DNA of 64,000 nucleotides from the NCBI GenBank assembly GCA_030533445.1, contig CM060075.1, positions 36,972,196 to 37,036,195 on the forward strand, in the 5' to 3' direction. This DNA is from Cyprinodon diabolis. Taxonomy: Eukaryota; Chordata; Actinopteri; Cyprinodontiformes; Cyprinodontidae. The translations under genes were made by a program, and so were the position numbers. Positions 12,131-24,112 of this stretch are shown here, one piece after another (within the stretch, counting starts at the first letter, position 1; the number at the start of each line of letters is the position of its first letter). The notes below the pieces were generated by a model. The model was not told where the DNA came from. It did no database searches and saw nothing but the letters and a program-made list of their open reading frames with translations.

Positions 12131-13312
12131 TCAGTAAGAAGTGTCTATGGATCTCAGTATTCAAGGTCCAACCAAAGTCCTTTATTTGTTAGATATTAGG
12201 AGTGGAAACAGTATAAATATATTTCCATAGACAGCAAAACAATAATTCCTAGTGCTGTCTGATTGACACGTAGCTATGCTTATGGCAAAGTTACACAAGG
12301 TTCTTTTCATGTGAGCTTTTTGATCTAATAAAAATGGTCCTAATCTTTTATTGACTTGCACATTGGTAAAAGATTTTCTGTAGTTAGTGTTAGTCTCAAG
12401 AGGGACCACTCTCTGTGCAGAAACTCTCTACAGTAGGGTTTCTTGACAGCCACATGGTAACCCCATGCTTCAGTTCTCTGCACAGATTGGTTAAGATCCC
12501 TCAAAACCATATTATTTTTTTTTTTGTTGGCTTTTTTATTGACTTTGCTGTGTTTTACAGAAGTTGACTGTCACCATGAAGAACCATCCCCAATGTTCTT
12601 TCTGCTCAAAGAAGGTTCTTGTCTTAGATTTTAAAGAACACTGGTCAGTCCATCACACCCTCAACGGGTAGAAGTTATTCTCTACCTCTAGCTGTAGATG
12701 ACTTAGACAAACTTTATTGCTATGAAAATAGCTCGAGTTTTAGCTTATCTTTCCACAGTGCTTTTTGTTTATTAGGAAAATTAATGTTCAAGGGTAAGCT
12801 AAAGATTGACCCATGTTTGTGCTCTACATTGCAGGTGATGTAACAATGTCTAAGCAGCATTCAACAATATATTACAAATGTTTCTCCATGTTTTTCAGGA
12901 TCCCTCTCTCTCTTAGACGTAAGTTCATGAATTTTCATTTACTTTTTTATATCTGCTTTGCAAATTTAGAGAAAATAAAGAATTTAATGTTGCTACCTAA
13001 ACTAGGAACCATTCTTGGTGGTCAAGCGACTGAACACACTGTTGAGTTACAGTTGTGTGAAACAAAAGCTTAAAGTAATTTTTTATGCTTTTCATTTAAT
13101 GAGGCCTCCTTATTACTCTAGAGATTCCAGAACAGCTACCATTTCTTCCATCATTAGCTTAAAGGGAAACATTGGGCCCTTGATTATACGTTATTACATC
13201 AAGTTCTACTCACCCCTATGAGTTTTGTGTCATTTGGAGCCGTTCTGAAGATATTCTGTTAGGATATATCCAGGTAACGTCTTCCTATGGGCAAACAACT
13301 TGAAGGCACAAA
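12131..13312. other. Intergenic, nothing firm recognised
   Basis: No coding exon seen. The text from about 13155 (TTAAAGGGAAACATTGGGCC...TCTACTCACCCCTATGAG) resembles one end of the Kolobok-like element at 13708 and may be a decayed relative. Confidence 0.4.
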
Positions 13313-13703
13313 CTATTCAATTCAATTCAGTTTATTTATATAGCGCTAAATTCAAAACACATGTCATCTCAAGGCACATTACAGTTCAACTAGATCATAC
13401 AGTCAAATTGATTAAAAGTTTTCTATCTAAGGAAAACTAGTTGATTGCATTGACTCATTGACTCAAATACAATCCCTCACACTAAGCATGCTTGTAGCGA
13501 CAGTGGAGAGGAAAAACTCCCTTTTAACAGGAAGAAACCTCCAGCAGAACCAGGCTCAGTGTGAGCGGCCATCTGCTGAGGCCGACTGGGGTTCAAAGAG
13601 ACAGAAGCAGAGACACAAAAAGCAGCTGCAAAAGGCGGCCCCGTCCAGGAAACACACAACCAGGCAGACGAGCTCCGAGCCAGCTCCCATGCCAGAAACT
13701 AAC
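13313..13703 (+). repeat. Fish interspersed repeat (TTTATTTATATAGCGC family)
   Basis: Contains the hallmark phrases of a widespread teleost repeat: 'TTTATTTATATAGCGCTAAA', 'CACACTAAGCATGCTTGTAG', 'GACAGTGGAGAGGAAAAACT' and 'CAGCAGAACCAGGCTCAGTG'. An inverted partial copy sits at 61121-61371. The 85-residue open frame inside it is a by-product. Confidence 0.85.
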
Positions 13704-14434
13704 TTAAAGGAATAGTAGACCCAAAACATGATTAGCCTTCATTTTCTACTCACCCCCATGCTGAACAACACTCTGGAGTACTTTTTTGATATCTCAAATG
13801 CATCTGGAGATCTGGGAGGCTTCTTGCTGTCTGCTGACATTCAAATAATGGAGGTCCATGGCGCCCGAGGCAGAAAGGTCCATAAAAGTCCACAAAAAAC
13901 GTGTCAATATTCCTCCATACTGCTTGTCCAATGTATTCCAAGTGTCCTGAGTGGGTAGCGTCCATAATTTACTCGAAACAAAGTCATTTAGAATGTTTTT
14001 AGAGCCTAAACAGTAGTGTATAGGATTTCCTAAAAGCGCGCGCCTGCGAGTTCATGACTCTACGGAAACTGCGGCAGACCAAACCAGATGAAAGTGCGCA
14101 TTCAGCGTCTGCTCTGCCAATAATGCAAGCGTAGAAGAAGAAATGCGCTGTTTACCTGTGCAAAGAAAGAAACAACGAAAGAAAAATGTCTGAGGACTTC
14201 ATTGTTGAGGAAGAGCATGAGTTCTTTGCCAAGCAGAATGCGCACTGGACTTTTATGGACCTTTCTGCCTCGGGCGCCATGGACCTCCATTATTTGAATG
14301 TCAGCAGACAGCAAGAAGCCTCCCAGATCTCCAGATGCATTTGAGATATCAAAAAAGTACTCCAGAGTGTTGTTCAGCATGGGGGTGAGTAGAAAATGAA
14401 GGCTAATCATGTTTTGGGTGTATTATTCCTTTAA
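13704..14434. mobile_element. Kolobok-like foldback MITE with 185-bp inverted repeats
   Basis: The left arm (13708-13892) and right arm (14246-14430) are near-identical inverted copies of about 185 bp. Both are bounded by TTAA (13704-13707 and 14431-14434). The ends read TTAA-AGGAATA...TATTCCT-TTAA. A TTAA target with an AG-purine terminus fits Kolobok better than piggyBac (whose ends start CC). The 350-bp centre has no transposase. The identical 54-residue peptide predicted on opposite strands from the two arms is simply the inverted repeat translated twice. Confidence 0.8.
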
Positions 14435-15843
14435 CTGTTCATAATTGATCATTTATGGTACGCCAGCATTCATAACATGTAGGCGAATCACTGTCCCCCA
14501 GACATCCACGGTTATATTTTTATTTATTTATATTTTTTTAAAACAAAGCAGCACATGTATAACGTCATATATCACATATTAAGATAATAATTGTTAACAA
14601 CTGGTTTAGTAGTACCGAGTATCTAGATCATTATCGGGGGTTAAGTGAAGTAGATCCCTTTATGAAACTTTTAAAGGATTAAAGGATCATGATGGTCAAA
14701 AAGTATTTTTGTTTGGTTCTATTTAAACTTATTTGGTTTTTTCAGTATTTTTCATGTTTTTTGGAGAATATTTACCTATGGAATGTGCTGATTCTCATCT
14801 TAATTCACTCTCTCAACTGTCATTTCATTCAATTCCTGTATAGAAACCTACACTAAGACCCTTTTTAACTGAGTTCTCTCATACTCACCATGATTTAATA
14901 TTACACCTTAAACCGTCCTTTCTCCCCCACTGTGTCACATGATGAGTAATGCTCTTACACACTTTCTAAAAAAATCTATGAAGTAATTAAAAAACAAGAA
15001 ACTGACACAAATTATTCATCTGACCTTAAATGTTCATGGTTTCCAAAAATCGTTGGATTGAAGCATGTGTGTGAAGGATGTGTTAAAAGGATTGGAGCAC
15101 GTCTCATTATTACCATGGATGGGTTTAATCATAGTTTTCTAGATGGTGTTTTCCACTTGGTTAGCTCTCTGTCTCTCATCTTACAAATTAGACGTTAGCT
15201 AAAAGGACACGGCTGCTATTAATACACTCTGATCTGCTCATTCCCAGATGTTTCTTCATTCTTTCTCTTCTGTCATCATTTTGCCTTTGGGTTTGTTTTT
15301 CTTTAGGCTGCTTTTTTTTCTCAGAATTTCAAGAAAAGATGAACTTATGTATTGAGTAAATCTCTAAACAATGCAGCATTGCTTTAGACACTGGAATATA
15401 ACAAAAACATGAACCCTGTACCTGTGTGGAAACACTACTCATGTCATTTTCAGTTATAACAACCATAATCCTTATTTAGAATTATATATTTTTTTTGCTA
15501 GTTTTGCTCATCGCTAGAAGTTTTTATTCATTCTTAATTACAATTCAGCCCAAGCTCAGACTGGAAGGAAAAAATCCATACCACATACTCATAGGTACAT
15601 TTAGGTATGAACTTTGATTAGGCCGTTTTCAGATCTGAATGTTTAAAAGCAACATTTTCATTAATTCTAAAACGGTATGTTTACAGTTTATGTTCTGCTA
15701 GTTGGTGAATCACATTTTCTTGTAAGTATTCAGCAACAAATTCCCATCTCACCCATCATAAAAGTTAAAGTGCAGCAGAAAGACAAAATAGCAGTTTTTG
15801 CCTGACATACTATTGTTATGACTTGGATGTATCTCATTTCTCG
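14435..15843. other. Intergenic, nothing recognised
   Basis: AT-rich; no coding exon, RNA gene or repeat boundary seen. Confidence 0.45.
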
Positions 15844-16892
15844 CTAATGCTGTGTTCACACTGTTGAGAGTGAAAGTGTCTAATTTACTTGTAAAATCTA
15901 TGGGGGAAGACATCAAGAGGTCCAGTGGTGCGTCCGAGCATCGGGAGCCGCGCATCTGAGCGTTCCGACGCAGGAGCATCCCAGTATCTGAGCCTCAGAG
16001 TCAGGGGTGGATTTAGGAAATTTGAATAGACATACATTATTTGTTCAATGTTATGTCCCTTTCCTTTTGTCCCTTTTCTTGTTGTCTTCCTCTCTATGTT
16101 TTGTACTAAGCTGGCTTTTCATGCTGTCTCAAAAGAAATAAAAAAAATGTTTATGCACTAAGCTCACTTAGCTGATTGCTCCTTCCTGTGTTTCCAAAAA
16201 GGTGATGGCAAAAGTAAGATAACCCAGTCCATCTTTTCACTGTAGACAAGCCATGATCTGCTTTTCTGTTCTCCATTTTTTATTTGTATGAAATAATAGC
16301 TGCATGAATCACAACAACAGACAAGATAGAGGAGAACAGGAGGGGGTTACGGATATACTTGCTCTGGAGAGCAGAGTTCGCTGCTTTTATATGTTATCGC
16401 CAAAGTCTCCAGTAGCAGAAAAAAAAGTTGCTAGATTTGGTACTAGTCCCTATTTTGAAATAAAAGTGCTAGAAAAAAATATTTGATTGTTTATTCTGGT
16501 ACTTGCAGTTTTTACCACAAGCTTTAAAAACTTTTTATATTCACTTCCAGCTGCTCAGATGGCAGTGGAACATCCCCCACAGGCTGGACTCTGCTGGTAT
16601 GCCGGAGGTCTAGTGCTCCGAACAAGAACTGCATATTTCAGTAGGATCATACTCCTGATGAACTGACTGCACAGATGATGTTTGGGGGTGGATTTTCTTG
16701 CTTAAAAACTTGTTAAAACTATTTTTCAAACTCATAAAATAAATAAAGCCAAGCGGCTCTGTTCTGTAGCTTGCAGCTAAATAACCAGAGTGTCGAGGAG
16801 CTAGAGCATCGAAGCATCGTAGCAACTTAACCAGCGTCCAAAGGTTAGGTTTTCTGATGCTCAAAACGCTTTCAGTGTGAACACATCATTAG
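15844..16892. mobile_element. Putative non-autonomous DNA transposon
   Basis: The left end CTAATGCTGTGTTCACACTG (15844-15863) is matched by the inverted right end CAGTGTGAACACATCATTAG (16873-16892), differing at one base. GC-rich 'GAGCATCGGGAGCCGCGCATC' near the left and 'GCATCGAAGCATCGTAGCAA' near the right are subterminal. No target duplication is clear and no transposase is recognised, so the superfamily is open. Confidence 0.5.
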
Positions 16893-18378
16893 ATTTAAAC
16901 AATTTGAAGCGTGTTTCTTGATTTTAGCCAAACTTTGTGGATCTGGACGTCATGAGTTAATCCTGTGCTTGAGATTATCAGATAACCAAACCCTAAACTT
17001 GATGTCTGTGTATGGAAGCATGACGTTTTGCACAAAGGGAGGAAAGACATAGAAAAAGACAAATAAATAGTCAATTTAAGTTCAGTGTTACTGTCACAAA
17101 GTAATTATTGACAGCTTATGCCTTCTGAATATATTTTGGGGGGAATTTGTTTTAAAATGTCAGTATTGTCCCTCTTTCGAGAAGTAGGTTTGATCTGAGA
17201 TAAGAAGATAAAAAAGTAAGTACCGACAGGTAAAGAAGCAGCAATGGAAGTAATGGAAAATTGGTGGAGTAGAGTAGAACCAGACCAAGTGGAGCCGATG
17301 GAGAGGGGGAATTTATCACTCTCTCAATAGTCCACCACTTCCTTTAAAAACTTAATAATTTAAACCATGTATGATCCTAATAAGAATAGATCATTAATTA
17401 ATTTTTTTTTAATCTAATGTGTTACTGTTTATTTGAGTTGCTTTGCCTTTATTTTATTTCCATTGCCCTTCTGCTCCTCAGAACCTCAGACTTAGTTTTT
17501 TTCCTCCCACCCATTTCATTACATCTCTCCATGTTTGGATATTATTCTCTCTGTCAGAAGGGCCAGCTACTTAACATCTGCAGCGAAGGAAATTCCCCTG
17601 ATCTGTTCCTACTCCATGTATGCATGTCTAATTTTTCACACTAACTTTCCTGGACTTTGATGGTCAGATTGGATGGTCAATTGGATAATGTGGGGGAAGA
17701 CAGGTTGTGGAATATCTGAGCTCTGCTAACTGGCACCTCATAATGTTGTACGGCCAGTTAACCTTTATTATGTTCCTCCAGTGACATTTTCCTGACCAGT
17801 TTTGGTTGAGATGCAATGATGATGATGGTGATAAACAGGAAGAGGGTGCTGTTCAGCCATCTCAGGGGCTACAGTCCCATTTTAAGACTCAGTCAGGCTT
17901 TTGAAACTCCTCTGCAACAACAAATGTTCATCTATGTTGCTCTTTGAAAAGGAGATCTATTGTCTCCTGTCAAAACATGCTATATCCAAATATTTTAATT
18001 CATTTTGAGCAACTACAAATGCAACTACAAATACATAGAAATGCAGTTCTTATTCTTGCACCTAAAAGTGACAAATCATATAGAAAACTTTAGAGATCTG
18101 GAAAATTGAATTTATGTTTTTTATTTTTTTTCCCTGTACTTTACTTTTTCCTGAAAGAGTATGATCATATAGATGATTTATCAGTTTTGACACAACACTA
18201 ATCTGTTTTTTTTTATATATATATATTTTTTAAGTTTGAAAGGCCTAATTGTGATTTAAAATATCCCCTTCAGGTATCCTGACCAAACCCAGGACATAAA
18301 ATTACAGATTTCCTGAACAAAAAAAGAAAAAAACGAAAAACCATAACATTCAGCTTTGAAATTTAGGAGAAAAATCTG
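16893..18378. other. Intergenic, nothing recognised
   Basis: No gene or repeat boundary seen. A small frame at 17417-17644 looks hydrophobic only because of T-rich sequence. Confidence 0.4.
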
Positions 18379-18480
18379 CAGGGGCGGAGCTATGGGGTGG
18401 CCATGGCCGGCCTTAGCCAATCATCGGCCTCTCCTGTGGTCACTCCTATCAGGTGATTTGTTGTTCCCATGGACATAATT
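18379..18480. mobile_element. Possible hAT terminal fragment
   Basis: CAGGGGCGGAGCTATGGGG at 18379 resembles the CAGGGGCGG-type terminus common to several hAT transposons. It is followed by a GC-rich block unlike the AT-rich surroundings. No matching opposite end was found. Confidence 0.3.
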
Positions 18481-19370
18481 TACCGCCTTCAGAACAAGCA
18501 AACCACTAAACCAGCAGTAACAGAGCAGCAGCAATACTCCAAGGTGCAATGTCTTATTACTTCAATATTTTATTTTTTAGCAAATTAATCATAAACTGAC
18601 AACAAGATATTAACAGTTATTAATCACATTAGTACACCAATAATAAAAATATCAAATAGAAAATATCCTGTTCTTTTCAGAACTAGTTTCTGTCATTGTT
18701 GTCATGTAAAAAATAAAGAATGGCAGCTCAACCCATTTAACGTGTGTAAATTTATTAGCAAGTACTTCGTTACCTTAATTTATCATGAAAATATGGATAT
18801 TTGTTTTTATTCATTTTCACTTTGGTTCATCATGATTAGGATAAATTGACCCTGAATTGGTTTGTCGGCTTCTTTCATTGTCATCCTGCAGTACAAAAGA
18901 AAAATATATTCTGGCTAAGACACTAGAAATCTGCACACAGATGTATCTGACTCCAAGCTAATATTTCTTTTAAAGTTGCCAACGGGGCTGTTTCATGAAG
19001 TTCAATCACACTGAGGCACTGAGGATACATCTAAATCCATTTCTTCTTGATATACATTGTAAAACTGAATTTACAAGATTGTACTGTCGTTTTTAGCATG
19101 ATTATAAATAATAATCTGCAGCCTTTTAAATTCCAGTCAGACAGAAATTGTCTAAGTGTCATTTTGGGTGCTAATAAATTACAGCAGGTCAACTGCTTCA
19201 ACATAATAAGCTCAGCATGCATTCATCCAACATCTTTGTTAATGTGCTTAAAAAACAACATGAACCCTTCAGAGTTTTGACAGCTGGTAAGTAACACTGC
19301 TGGATATTTGATTAAAATCAAGTTAAGGAATGTGCTTTTGAGGAAGGGTTACGATTAAAGTTTTTAGCTT
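18481..19370. other. Intergenic, nothing recognised
   Basis: No coding or repeat structure noticed. Confidence 0.4.
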
Positions 19371-19985
19371 GGTTCAGCACTGTGTCACTTCCAGCCTTGT
19401 GCGTGATCATTAAAGATGCAAAGTGTGTGCATCTTTGCCTTTTAGCCGGCATCTTAATGATGCTCCCGCTGAATAAGCAAAAAGAGAGCGAGGATGACGA
19501 CAGACAGAGAGTCAGACAGAAGCTTGGTACTTAGAGATGGACAAGATGTGAGAATACTCTTTTAGGTAAAGAGAAGATTAAGAGAAATAAAACAAAAATT
19601 AAATGAAAACAGACATATAGGTGACAAAAAATTGAATAAAAACTCAAGAAAATTAGTAAAAAACACAATTTAGTGTATCTTAGTGCAGTTACTCATTGCA
19701 GCTGTGTTTTTTTCTGCCTGGCCTGCATGCACAGCTGCACATACATGTTTTTCCTATATTTTTGTCTGTGCATAAGTGTGTGTGCCAGGCACATGCCAGC
19801 CTGTGTGTGTGTGTGCGTGTGCATGTAAACAATAGAGTTGATTAGGCGTTGCGTGGAAGTGACAGCGCTGAGGGGAGATGATTAATGATTCTCTGTTTAA
19901 TGTGATTAGTCCATTAATACCTCCTGTGATGGCTCAGACTGGCTAACACTGGGGAAAGGTCAGCACACACACACCTACACATACG
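19371..19985. promoter_or_regulatory. Candidate distal regulatory sequence
   Basis: Two blocks stand out from the repeat-rich background. 19395-19500 (GCGTGATCATTAAAGATGC, CATCTTAATGATGC) and 19831-19960 (GAGATGATTAATGATTCTC, TTTAATGTGATTAGTCC) are rich in TAAT/ATTA homeodomain-type words with little simple repeat inside them. Between them are CA/GT-rich stretches. This is only a compositional impression; conservation was not tested. Confidence 0.2.
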
Positions 19986-20495
19986 CACCCAAAATGGATC
20001 ATTAAGGAGGTCAAAGAAAGGAGATCTGCCTTAGTTTCCTGTTAAAGACCCAGTCGTATTTTTAGTCAGTTCATTGAAACTAGTTTCACTCGCGACAAAC
20101 TCAGACGTCCTTTGGACACATTTATCATTAACTTTAGTTTATAGAAAACTGAAGCCCAGGAGAGAAAATTGAAAAAATGGTAACTAATGTTTATTAATGT
20201 TCTAAATAAAATTAGTTTAGTTCGATTTCAGTGCTAAATATCTGTAGAAATGTGTCTTACCTGAAAGTCATTTTAATTCAGCAGTGATGTTGCACAATGC
20301 ACCAATGCCTGCTTGGTAAATATCTCACACATATGTTTTGCTATGTTATAGGAGAAACACAGTAAAATCTATCCTTTTTTTCGGATTATTGATGTTAAAC
20401 AAGGACAATGCTTATTACTGAACAATAACACAGCACTTGTAAATATGTCATATAACAACCATCTGCTCCTTCCTCTACAGGTTGATGTTGACACA
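19986..20495. other. Intergenic, nothing recognised
   Basis: No features seen. Confidence 0.4.
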
Positions 20496-20665
20496 CAGTG
20501 CCTTGAGAATGTATTCTCCCCCTTTCCTTTTCACCTGTTTTGTCATATTTTAGACTGCAACTTCAATGCCTTTAATATTAGTTTATGGGATGAATCTATA
20601 TGCAAAACAAATTTACTTCATTTAAAAAAAATTATATCTGTTTTTTAATGTCTCCACCCTCTTTT
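20496..20665 (+). mobile_element. Tc1/mariner terminal-repeat remnant
   Basis: CAGTGCCTTGAGAATGTATTC followed by CCCCTTTCCTTTTCACC and TTTTGTCATATTTTA matches the end of fish Tc1-like elements (CAGTGCCTTGCAAAAGTATTC...). It is a one-ended relic or very short MITE; no transposase is present. Confidence 0.65.
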
Positions 20666-21499
20666 GCAAAGATTTAAATAAAAAAATAAGCATTTGTGCC
20701 AAAATGTTTATGTTTTTGACCATAAAATCAAATTTAAAGTTAAATTCAGTTTTGTTGTATGCCAGGAGTTTAGAATCTTTCTCCACTTTTTTGATTATTT
20801 AATCCTTTAGGACCTTCAGCAGTTGCACTAAGAGCACATGCATGTGTAAAACATTACTGAATTCCGTCCTTTTCTTTGTCGCAGTAAGACATTTAATTTA
20901 ATGAGAATTATCATATTATGAAGCTTAACATTGACTCAGCTAGACAGTGAGAAATAAACCAAAGATGAATAATAAAAATATAACTTGCAAGAATGATCTT
21001 CAGCTAACAGTCAGCTGAAAACAATTAAGCTGAAATCAGGTGTTCTCTCAGGATATGAGGAGTCTTGCCAACCTGGTAAGCTGGCGGCTAGCAGAGAAGC
21101 TGGTTTTTAAAGCATTATAAACAAACTTGATTAAAATAGGCTGTATTTGAGTCTTACCATGCTATATTTTTATGTAGAAACCATAAAGTTGATTTCACGA
21201 GATAAATGAATAAAAATAAATGTCAAGACTTAAATCACAGCATTGGTTGCTCTCTTGCACCGTCCCCACATCCTTTTCCACTTCCCTCCAGACCATGGTG
21301 GTTACACCAGAATCAGAGCAAAGTAATTTTTCATGTCGTCCCACCAGGTGTTATCTGGACTCTCAGAGCTTTAAGACCGTTTTTATTTTGCTCCGTTTAG
21401 TATGAAAAATTTAATTGTGAACAAGGGTAGCTTTCTTTTCTAGAAAAATTTATTTTTATTTTCAGTTATTTTTATGACATATTTGTAGATTAAGTGAGG
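20666..21499. other. Intergenic, nothing recognised
   Basis: Short open frames near 21206-21405 carry no recognisable domain. Confidence 0.4.
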
Positions 21500-21745
21500 T
21501 TTTGTGGTTGTGTTTAGCAGAGACACAGAAACGGAAACTGAGGTAGTTTCTTGCAGATTTAATGCAGCTCCAAAGGGCAACAGAAAATCAAAATTCAGGA
21601 GACGTCAGGGAAAACACAGACATAAGGAGCAAAGAAACTACGAGGAACCAGCAATGAATAACTGCACAAGAGGGGTATAAATAGGAGACGGAACAAGGAG
21701 TGGGCTAACTAACAGACGAGGAACAGGTGTGGATGGAAGAACCTA
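21500..21745 (-). repeat. Interspersed repeat, probably same broad class as 10380-10744
   Basis: Purine-rich, CAGG-rich text with 'GGGGTATAAATAGGAGACGG' and 'GAACAGGTGTGGATGG' has the same style as the minus-strand copies at 10380 and 44200. It has no clear ends. Confidence 0.35.
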
Positions 21746-22609
21746 GTGCAGTTATACTCAAGTATGAGTAAAAAGGGAAAAACATCCAGGGAAAATCTAA
21801 TGTTCCTACCCTGGATGGTAAGTTTGAAAAGAAAACAATGTAGTTGTTCCTGTCTCTTTCCATGGAAATTATTTGGTTTAATCCTCAACTCGACAGAACA
21901 GAAAAAAAGCAGTAAAAGGAAGTCAATTTGCAGATTTTATTGTTTGTCATTGAATTTTTAGGAAAATGTTTGTAACTATGTGGCAATGCATGAACTGACC
22001 AGACTGTTTTCTGCAACTCGATGGGATTTCCTCTCTGTTTTTGCTGCAGATATTTAACTCTATTTAACCTAATTTGTCATTGAACTGATCAATTATCAGC
22101 TCTTCAATCAGTGTTTATATATATATTAAGTGTGTGTATGTGTGTGTCTGTGTGACTGTTAATCCCACCAATATTATTAATATATTGTTCTCATACGCTA
22201 TTAGCTGCTGTTGACAGCTGATGATTGATCTTCTCATCAGTTTTCCCTTCAACAGCCTGCAGTGATTGTTTGTGTATGCCTGATTGAAATTGAAAGATCT
22301 GCAAGCGTTTGTGTGTCCTTAAAACCGACTTCAGTTTGTATTCCATCAAAAAATCTTTGCATTATTGCTGTAAAAGGTGCGATTTCATGAAAATACAGTT
22401 TTAAAATACATAAAGGAAGGCTCTGTTCTATACATTTTTGGGTTTTTTTCAAGGTGGTGACATTTTTTTATCTGGTGAAAAGAGAGCTCTTTTAGAAGGG
22501 TCTTCAGGAAGAAGGACTGATCAGATAAGCAGACAAACGAGCAACTGGTAGTAACTGGTTTTTAGGAAAAGCAAACCCACAGATTCAAATAAAATTATTT
22601 ACTGAAGCC
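21746..22609. other. Intergenic, nothing recognised
   Basis: A short TATA/GT-rich run lies near 22118-22150. No gene identified. Confidence 0.4.
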
Positions 22610-23665
22610 ATGCATGCAGCAGAACGCTGCCGTTGGTGCGTACTTATGGCTGCCAAGGGCCCCACCGTGAGGAGGCTTCCTATAGCGCTGCCTTTATCTC
22701 TGTGGAAAGATAGGAGCCATATTGGGCAGGGAGAGGGGGAAAAAAGCTTATTTCACACTTTATCCTTTATAGGAAACAGGAAAAAGGAGCCCATATAAAC
22801 ACAAGACAAAACATTTCAGTAGAGGGTTGCATCGGAGGCTGGAGCCATGTGAAAGTCAATCAATTCTTCCATGAATGCAGTCCACAGGCCATTGTCCTTG
22901 ATAAGATGGAAGTTTATCAACCGGCAATAGAGTTCTGGACACATCCACAATTTTTTGCGAGTCGGGAGGGCAGTTGTTGGCCCTTCCGCCATTACATCCA
23001 GGGTAGGTTTGATAAAGGGCAGGCCGAATCGAAAATTACACTTATAGTTTTGAGGGCAGGCTGCACAGGAATTTTCCGTCAGTTTTTCTTGCTGGCTCCA
23101 CATGGCAAATCCAACATTATGAATTTGTACGACTTTTCCACCTTGAAGCGAGCGTGCACATCCAAGATATTATCCTATCTCACTTTTGAGTTCAACCACC
23201 ACAGCCAACCTGCGTTCCATCGCACCCAGCATACTACTCAGCATACGGTCCTGCTCGTTCATAGCCTCTGTGAGCGCGTGAACCCCACCCTGATCACTGC
23301 CCTAATTCGCCGTCGACATCCTCTCTAATTGTAGATACATCAGGTATCCTCTAAGTCGAAACAGGAGAAATCCAAGTATGATAAATCTGAAATTCCAAAC
23401 ATCTTCGATATCCTCCACTGACAACATTGTAAAACACACCAAGCCTTCCATGAGTCCATGGTGTATCCCACGAAGTATGTCCCAACAGGACAGGAAGGGT
23501 CCCCTTTTCCCTGTCTTCCAGTTGAGAAAATTTGATCAATTGCATTGAGAGACCAGCTGACCAGATCCATTGTTTGAAATCGGGTGATATGAAGGGAGGG
23601 CTCAGAAAAGAAAACACAGACTAACAGAGCAGGGAGTTGCAGAGCAGCAGGAAATTGCAACCGCC
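22610..23665 (-). pseudogene. Unassigned decayed coding-like remnant
   Basis: I do not recognise this sequence, but the minus strand looks like decayed protein-coding DNA. At 23660-23340 a 106-residue frame begins with a hydrophobic signal-peptide-like segment and continues Cys/Trp-rich ('DPSCPVGTYFVGYT'). Further 3' on the minus strand, a frame reads a heptad-like stretch ('LTEAMNEQDRMLSSMLGAM') and, after a stop, a Cys-rich segment ('CAACPQNYKCNFRFGLPF', 23103-22816). Several stops interrupt it. Base composition is more balanced than its surroundings. It could be an old envelope-like or other retroelement gene, or a lost host exon set. The long plus-strand frame 22849-23328 is probably its shadow. 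Confidence 0.3.
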
Positions 23666-24108
23666 TCCTCCAAGAATCAGAACAGAGAACAAAAGTGTAT
23701 TCCTTAAATTTTAAGTGGTGTTTCTGCTTCAGTATGTGAAATAAAGTTACTAAAATGCTTCTTCCTACTTTAACCTATTGTTACAAATGAGCATTATAAT
23801 CCAATAATTCTGTTTTGTTTTATTTTACGGTGCTATAACAGCAGTCTTTTCAAAACAATAGGAACAATAGAAAAAAATAAACAAAGTCAGCAGGCATACA
23901 TCGAGATCCCCGCTGTCAAGAAAAGCAGTGAAGTTCAATTTTTAATATGTTTTTTATTAAAGGAAACCCAGCAGATGTGTATTGAAGCACTTGTCAGGTC
24001 CGTAGGATGAACAAGAACACAGTCGGTCTTCACAAAAAGCTACGTCTATGAAAGACATTGCATGAAAGTTAAGGAATAAGCTTTTGAGGAAGGGAGAACT
24101 TGTAGCTG
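23666..24108. other. Intergenic, nothing recognised
   Basis: AT-rich flank of the retrotransposon; TTAG at 24109-24112 is the left target duplication. Confidence 0.4.
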
Positions 24109-24112
24109 TTAG

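Noticed and set aside
13728..14410. The same 54-residue peptide predicted on both strands
   Set aside because: It is the 185-bp inverted repeat of the Kolobok-like element read from each arm.
22849..23328. 159-codon plus-strand frame
   Set aside because: The opposite strand has the more protein-like signals here; this frame looks like a shadow of it.
19321..24096. Similar 29-base phrase near 19321 and 24068 (TTAAGGAAT..GCTTTTGAGGAAGGG)
   Set aside because: Too short and isolated to define a repeat; may be chance or an unidentified old repeat.
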